Positions 61,075-64,000 of a DNA stretch of 64,000 nucleotides are shown piece after piece. Origin of the DNA: Halobacteriovorax sp. GB3 (GTDB taxonomy: Bacteria; Bdellovibrionota; Bacteriovoracia; Bacteriovoracales; Bacteriovoracaceae); NCBI RefSeq assembly GCF_028649655.1, contig NZ_JAQSLN010000003.1:372001-436000 (forward strand), read 5' to 3'. The notes beneath the pieces were generated by a model, which had not been told where the DNA came from, did not search any database, and saw nothing but the letters and a program-made list of their open reading frames with translations. Position 1 is the stretch's first letter. The number at the start of each line of letters is the position of its first letter. The translations under genes were made by a program, and so were the position numbers.

Positions 61075-61947
61075 TTAATTTACTGGGCTACCCATAAGTC
61101 TTGTGCCTTGGCGATATTTTTCAACGATCGAACCATCCAAAGTAGGCACAGATATGATTGGCAAGGCCTGAACAATTTCATTCTCACTAAATGTCATAAA
61201 GACGATAATATAGAAAAAACTCTGTCCATTATTTTCACAGGCCTTAATATGTGAATATACCTCATCCCCTTCTTGATCTTTAAATTGGTAAATTTCATCA
61301 GGGTCTTCAAGGCACTGCTCGAAAAAAGGTTCATATAAGTGGAAACTTTCCATTTGAATATCACTTGGAAGCTGATCAACCATAAGCTCTGCTAGATAGG
61401 TCGATTTCTTTCTTTCAAGTTCGACTAGGACATCATCGTTGATTCCCATCTCTTCTAATTCACTTATTTCATCTGTAGAAAAGAAAGAGTCAATATCGTC
61501 AACAGACTCTCCAATCCTAAATTGTTCCAAGATAAAAGGATTGCTTGTAGCTGTCTGTAAAAAGATATAAGAGACGGCCCTATTAAAGAGAGTACAAAAA
61601 ACAATATGATGAAAGCCATCACATTCATTGATTAGAACAAAGACTTCATCGCCAATTTTATTTTCAAGATGCCACATCTCATTAGGGCGAGAGCACGTCT
61701 CATTTAAAAGTTGAACATTGTCACAATGAACACTTAAATATTCTTCATCTATCCCTAGATCATCACGAAGCTTATAAAGAATTTCTTGATAATACTTGGC
61801 CATTGGGGAAAAGTATTGATCGATACATTCTTCACTACAAAATGATCTCGAAGAATTCTCTTCAACAAAGAGAAGCTCAGTAACGTCACTCATAATCTTT
61901 TTACAATTATGACAATGATATATAGGACTATCTAATCTTTTAACCAT
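61075..61947 (-). CDS. TRASH-like zinc-ribbon protein, 290 aa
   Basis: The N-terminus has Cys12-x2-Cys15 and Cys37-x3-Cys41 (YHCHNCKK and RSFCSEECID). The 21-residue gap before the second pair fits the TRASH/MYM-type metal-binding knuckle, which binds zinc or other metals. The rest is acidic, with two similar blocks: one around residues 95-120 (MWHLENKIGDEVFVLINECDG) and one around 225-245 (IYQFKDQEGDEVYSHIKACEN). These suggest an internal duplication. It starts two bases after the stop of the outer-membrane protein gene. Confidence 0.82.
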   Translation of the reverse strand: MVKRLDSPIYHCHNCKKIMSDVTELLFVEENSSRSFCSEECIDQYFSPMAKYYQEILYKLRDDLGIDEEYLSVHCDNVQLLNETCSRPNEMWHLENKIGDEVFVLINECDGFHHIVFCTLFNRAVSYIFLQTATSNPFILEQFRIGESVDDIDSFFSTDEISELEEMGINDDVLVELERKKSTYLAELMVDQLPSDIQMESFHLYEPFFEQCLEDPDEIYQFKDQEGDEVYSHIKACENNGQSFFYIIVFMTFSENEIVQALPIISVPTLDGSIVEKYRQGTRLMGSPVN

Positions 61948-61949
61948 AA

Positions 61950-62891
61950 TTAAATACTAAATTCAATTCCTGCAAAGAGCGTGTTCCCATATAAACCAGG
62001 AAGCTCCCATAATTTAGCAGGAACAAGTCTCTGCACATCTTTGGCCCTTCTTGTTCTAAAAGTCGCCCCCATATTGACATTTACAAATGGCGACAGCCCC
62101 AAGCTTAACATAGGAGAGACATAACTGTACTTAATATCTTCATCAAGTTTTAAACCCTCATCTGAGTCACTCGCCTTAGAAATAGAAACAGTTGCGCCCT
62201 CTAAAGAAAAGCGAATATCTCGTGAGACAACCCAACCAAGAGAAGCTTTTAAAAGTGAGACATTTCCAATTTTCATCTCTTCTTCACTATCAGGAGTACC
62301 TGTGAGCCACAATTCATAACCAAAACCAACAGCAAATTGATAAAATCTCTTTGTAGTCTCTACTCCAACAATTTTATCAAGCCTAGAGCTGGCCAGATCA
62401 CTAGAAGAGCTACTTCTAATTCCACCAATAAGATCAATTGTCGCCAGATCGGCCACACTTCCAAACTGTAGCCAATTGAAACCAAGTAAGGCCTTACCAC
62501 GACCTGCTTGCCAATCACCACTCGTGCCAATTTCTTCATCACTAGATTGATAAAAGTCGTAATCGGCATCGACGAATAAATTATAATGAGTCTGGAAAAG
62601 AGCATGAAGTTTCATTTTTTGAATATCAGATTGCCCAGATTCACCTTCAACCTTCATTGAATGATACATTGATTGTATATTAAAAAGGCCTAAGCTAGCG
62701 CCATTGGAGCTTGAACTTTGAGCCTGAGTGCTCGTATTTACCTTCGGTGCAATACGTCTTGCTGGTGCCGGCGAATTTCTCTTCACGCGTGGCTGACTTG
62801 GTGTCGTCTCAGTATAATCGACCAGTGCTTGCGCTGGAGAAAGTAGAGCTAATGTTAAAGTTGATAAGAGAATAAGGTCTGTTCTTTTCAT
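61950..62891 (-). CDS. outer-membrane protein candidate, 313 aa
   Basis: A signal peptide (MKRTDLILLSTLTLALLSPAQA) precedes a basic Pro/Ser-rich linker (RVKRNSPAPARRIAPK). About 230 residues of alternating strands follow (LFVDADYDFYQSS, FYQFAVGFGYELWLTG, SYVSPMLSLGLSPFVNVNMG), ending LFAGIEFSI, as in barrels of 8-12 strands. A good promoter lies 50 bases upstream. It is co-transcribed with the zinc-ribbon gene. No substrate can be named. Confidence 0.82.
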   Translation of the reverse strand: MKRTDLILLSTLTLALLSPAQALVDYTETTPSQPRVKRNSPAPARRIAPKVNTSTQAQSSSSNGASLGLFNIQSMYHSMKVEGESGQSDIQKMKLHALFQTHYNLFVDADYDFYQSSDEEIGTSGDWQAGRGKALLGFNWLQFGSVADLATIDLIGGIRSSSSSDLASSRLDKIVGVETTKRFYQFAVGFGYELWLTGTPDSEEEMKIGNVSLLKASLGWVVSRDIRFSLEGATVSISKASDSDEGLKLDEDIKYSYVSPMLSLGLSPFVNVNMGATFRTRRAKDVQRLVPAKLWELPGLYGNTLFAGIEFSI

Positions 62892-62942
62892 TTTTCATCT
62901 TCCTTGACGATAACGTAAATTCCCCTCTCTAGAGGCATAAAT

Positions 62943-62972
62943 ATCATACACAAAGATTGGGTTATTTATCAA
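62943..62972 (-). promoter_or_regulatory. promoter of the outer-membrane protein operon
   Basis: Minus-strand TTGATA, an 18-base spacer and TATGAT; both boxes match five of six consensus positions. The leader is about 45 bases. Confidence 0.6.
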
Positions 62973-63133
62973 ATCTAACCAATTCCTGAGGGCTTTAGTC
63001 AAATAAGCCCGATTATAAAAAATACTTACAAAGATTCTAATCGCTTGAAATCTCGAAAATGGAAAGTCTTTCCCTCTCATGAATAATCCTTAAGTTTAAT
63101 AAAATAATGGAGGACTATAAAAAGGAGAAACAG

Positions 63134-63439
63134 TTGAATATTTTCCAAGCATCGAGACAAGAATCAATCAAAAAACTTATCGAATTCGGAAAGATGGGCT
63201 TCTACCCTCTTTTTGATGAAAGTTGGATGTTGGGTCTCTCTAAAAACAATTCTCCTATGTCACAAAAAGATCAAGAACGTGCTGCAGGTCTTTTAAAAAG
63301 ATTGACTCAACATAGAACGATTGAAAGACAGAAGACGGTTCTTTTCACAATGAAAGAAACTGATAGAGAACTTGTCATGAAAACTCTTATTAAACTCGTA
63401 GAAGGAAAGATTCTCGATGAAACACCTATGCTTCATTAG
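63134..63439 (+). CDS. hypothetical cytoplasmic protein, 101 aa, TTG start
   Basis: AAGGAG lies exactly 6 bases before TTG at 63134, while the in-frame ATG at 63107 has no ribosome-binding site. I therefore prefer the TTG start. The product is basic and helical (QESIKKLIEFGKMGF, KDQERAAGLLKRLTQHRTIERQKTVLF split into residues 50-64 and 65-76). There is no signal peptide. The sequence around TIERQKTVLFTM is reminiscent of proteins of flagellar or chaperone operons, but I make no assignment. It overlaps the next gene by 23 bases. Confidence 0.72.
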   Translation: MNIFQASRQESIKKLIEFGKMGFYPLFDESWMLGLSKNNSPMSQKDQERAAGLLKRLTQHRTIERQKTVLFTMKETDRELVMKTLIKLVEGKILDETPMLH

Positions 63440-63722
63440 TCTCTTCACTCTGTGTTTATCGGCAAGTGCAGAATATAGAGTCTACCAATATCAAGTTAAA
63501 AGTAAAATGGAGCGTTACTCTAAACAAGGTAACTACCTTGTCACCTCTACTTTAGATCCAGTTAGCTACTTAAGCTATCATGGGGGAAGTGATTCTATTA
63601 GAATAGACTTACTACGCTCGTGGACTTGTAAAGGCTATACTGGTAATAGCTCTGCACTTTGCAAAGCCCCCTTAGAGAATATCGACCCTTTTAAAGAAGA
63701 AGTCGCACTCCAAGGACAATAA
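63417..63722 (+). CDS. secreted hypothetical protein, 101 aa
   Basis: A short signal peptide (MKHLCFISLFTLCLSASA) precedes a mature protein of about 83 residues with two cysteines (SWTCKG and ALCKAP). AAGGA lies 9 bases before the ATG, inside the end of the upstream gene. The next gene starts on the base after its stop, so three genes here are tightly coupled. No family is recognised. Confidence 0.82.
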   Translation: MKHLCFISLFTLCLSASAEYRVYQYQVKSKMERYSKQGNYLVTSTLDPVSYLSYHGGSDSIRIDLLRSWTCKGYTGNSSALCKAPLENIDPFKEEVALQGQ

Positions 63723-64000
63723 ATGAAAGTAACGCAGGAACAAACGGCCAAACAATACCTAAAAAAACTCACAAAGTCGCAAGAAGACCTCGTTAAGGCC
63801 AAAGAGCGTGAAATTAACAAATTAAATACTCACTATAATCAGAAATTAAAAACGCAAAAGCTTGCCAATGATCAAATGATCTACGAACAAAAAGAAATGC
63901 AAAAAGTAGATATCGCCAAGGCCATTGATCAAAAAGAAGAAAGGCTAGCAAGTATTCGTGACTCTCTCAAAGAGAGTGCAACAAAACTTCAAACTGAAAA
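63723..64000 (+). CDS. coiled-coil protein, cut by the window end
   Basis: An ATG directly follows the previous stop, with AAGGA 7 bases upstream, and the frame stays open for 92 codons to the window edge. The product starts MKVTQEQTAKQYLKKLTKSQ and is almost entirely charged heptad sequence (KEREINKLNTHYNQKLKTQK, then KEMQKVDIAKAIDQKEERLA), so a long coiled coil. No signal peptide is present. Its full length and function lie outside the window. Confidence 0.82.
   Translation, partial: MKVTQEQTAKQYLKKLTKSQEDLVKAKEREINKLNTHYNQKLKTQKLANDQMIYEQKEMQKVDIAKAIDQKEERLASIRDSLKESATKLQTE

Noticed and set aside
62895-63080. 61-codon minus-strand frame in the gap before the TTG-start gene
   Set aside because: No ribosome site, odd composition, and it covers the promoter of the outer-membrane protein gene.
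1-64000. tRNA genes, rRNA genes, CRISPR arrays, insertion sequences or prophage
   Set aside because: I looked for tRNA T-arm sequences, regularly spaced repeats and transposase or integrase motifs and saw none. A covariance-model search would be more sensitive for small RNAs.

Overview
The window is ordinary chromosomal DNA from a Gram-negative bacterium. It is AT-rich (roughly 37-40% G+C by eye) and densely coded on both strands. About 60 protein genes can be supported. I see no rRNA, tRNA, insertion sequence, prophage or CRISPR array. Many products carry Sec or lipoprotein signals, several look like outer-membrane barrels, and housekeeping enzymes are mixed with long hypothetical secreted proteins. 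With the low G+C, this suggests a Bdellovibrio-like organism of the Bacteriovoracales (Halobacteriovorax/Bacteriovorax type). That placement is inference; no marker gene here proves it.

Layout. 1-3.5 kb: small secreted hypotheticals and an uncharacterised conserved pair. 3.5-11.5 kb (minus strand): a heterodimeric ABC exporter, lipoate ligase, a monofunctional transglycosylase, and a HAD phosphatase with a nuclease-like neighbour. 11.6-17.8 kb (plus): a pyrimidine cluster, pyrB - fused carA-carB - pyrF, with no pyrC. 17.8-28.7 kb: inosine/guanosine kinase, outer-membrane barrels, an orphan ParA-type ATPase with a small partner, a giant surface lipoprotein and a 2-oxoglutarate dioxygenase. 28.9-31.4 kb: a four-gene operon, glpX - SRPBCC - 107-aa protein - yggS. 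31.4-34.6 kb: a PilZ protein and pgsA-serB-panD. 34.6-41.6 kb: Cys-rich and coiled-coil secreted proteins, a leucine-rich-repeat protein, a cNMP-binding protein and a secreted EEP-family hydrolase. 41.7-48.7 kb: a ClpB-like AAA+ protein, an MscS channel, a solute-binding protein, a conserved unknown and a 51-aa membrane protein with its own promoter and terminator. 48.7-52.5 kb: a DUF4105-type protein with an HExxH motif, then sufE-hemB. 52.7-57.5 kb: CpaF ATPase with a cupredoxin-like protein, CBS protein and response regulator, phhB with an exported Hsp20-like protein, and a polysaccharide deacetylase. 57.5-64 kb: a trypsin-like lipoprotein, hypotheticals, a TRASH-like zinc protein, an outer-membrane protein, and a coiled-coil gene cut by the window end.

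Genes that plausibly work together: pyrB/carAB/pyrF (de novo pyrimidines), gsk (purine nucleoside salvage), the two ABC half-transporters (one exporter with one consensus and one degenerate ATP site), sufE-hemB (Fe-S and haem supply), and pgsA-serB-panD (grouped metabolic genes).

Main points of interest: the in-frame carA-carB fusion; strong over-representation of the palindrome GGCC, which is also built into most terminator stems; five related Cys/Trp modules inside the giant lipoprotein that ends in an FGE-like domain; a promoter with an abutting palindromic operator in front of the dioxygenase gene; an exported Hsp20-like protein; and an orphan ParA two-gene unit. I did not find a clearly new multi-gene defence or mobile system.
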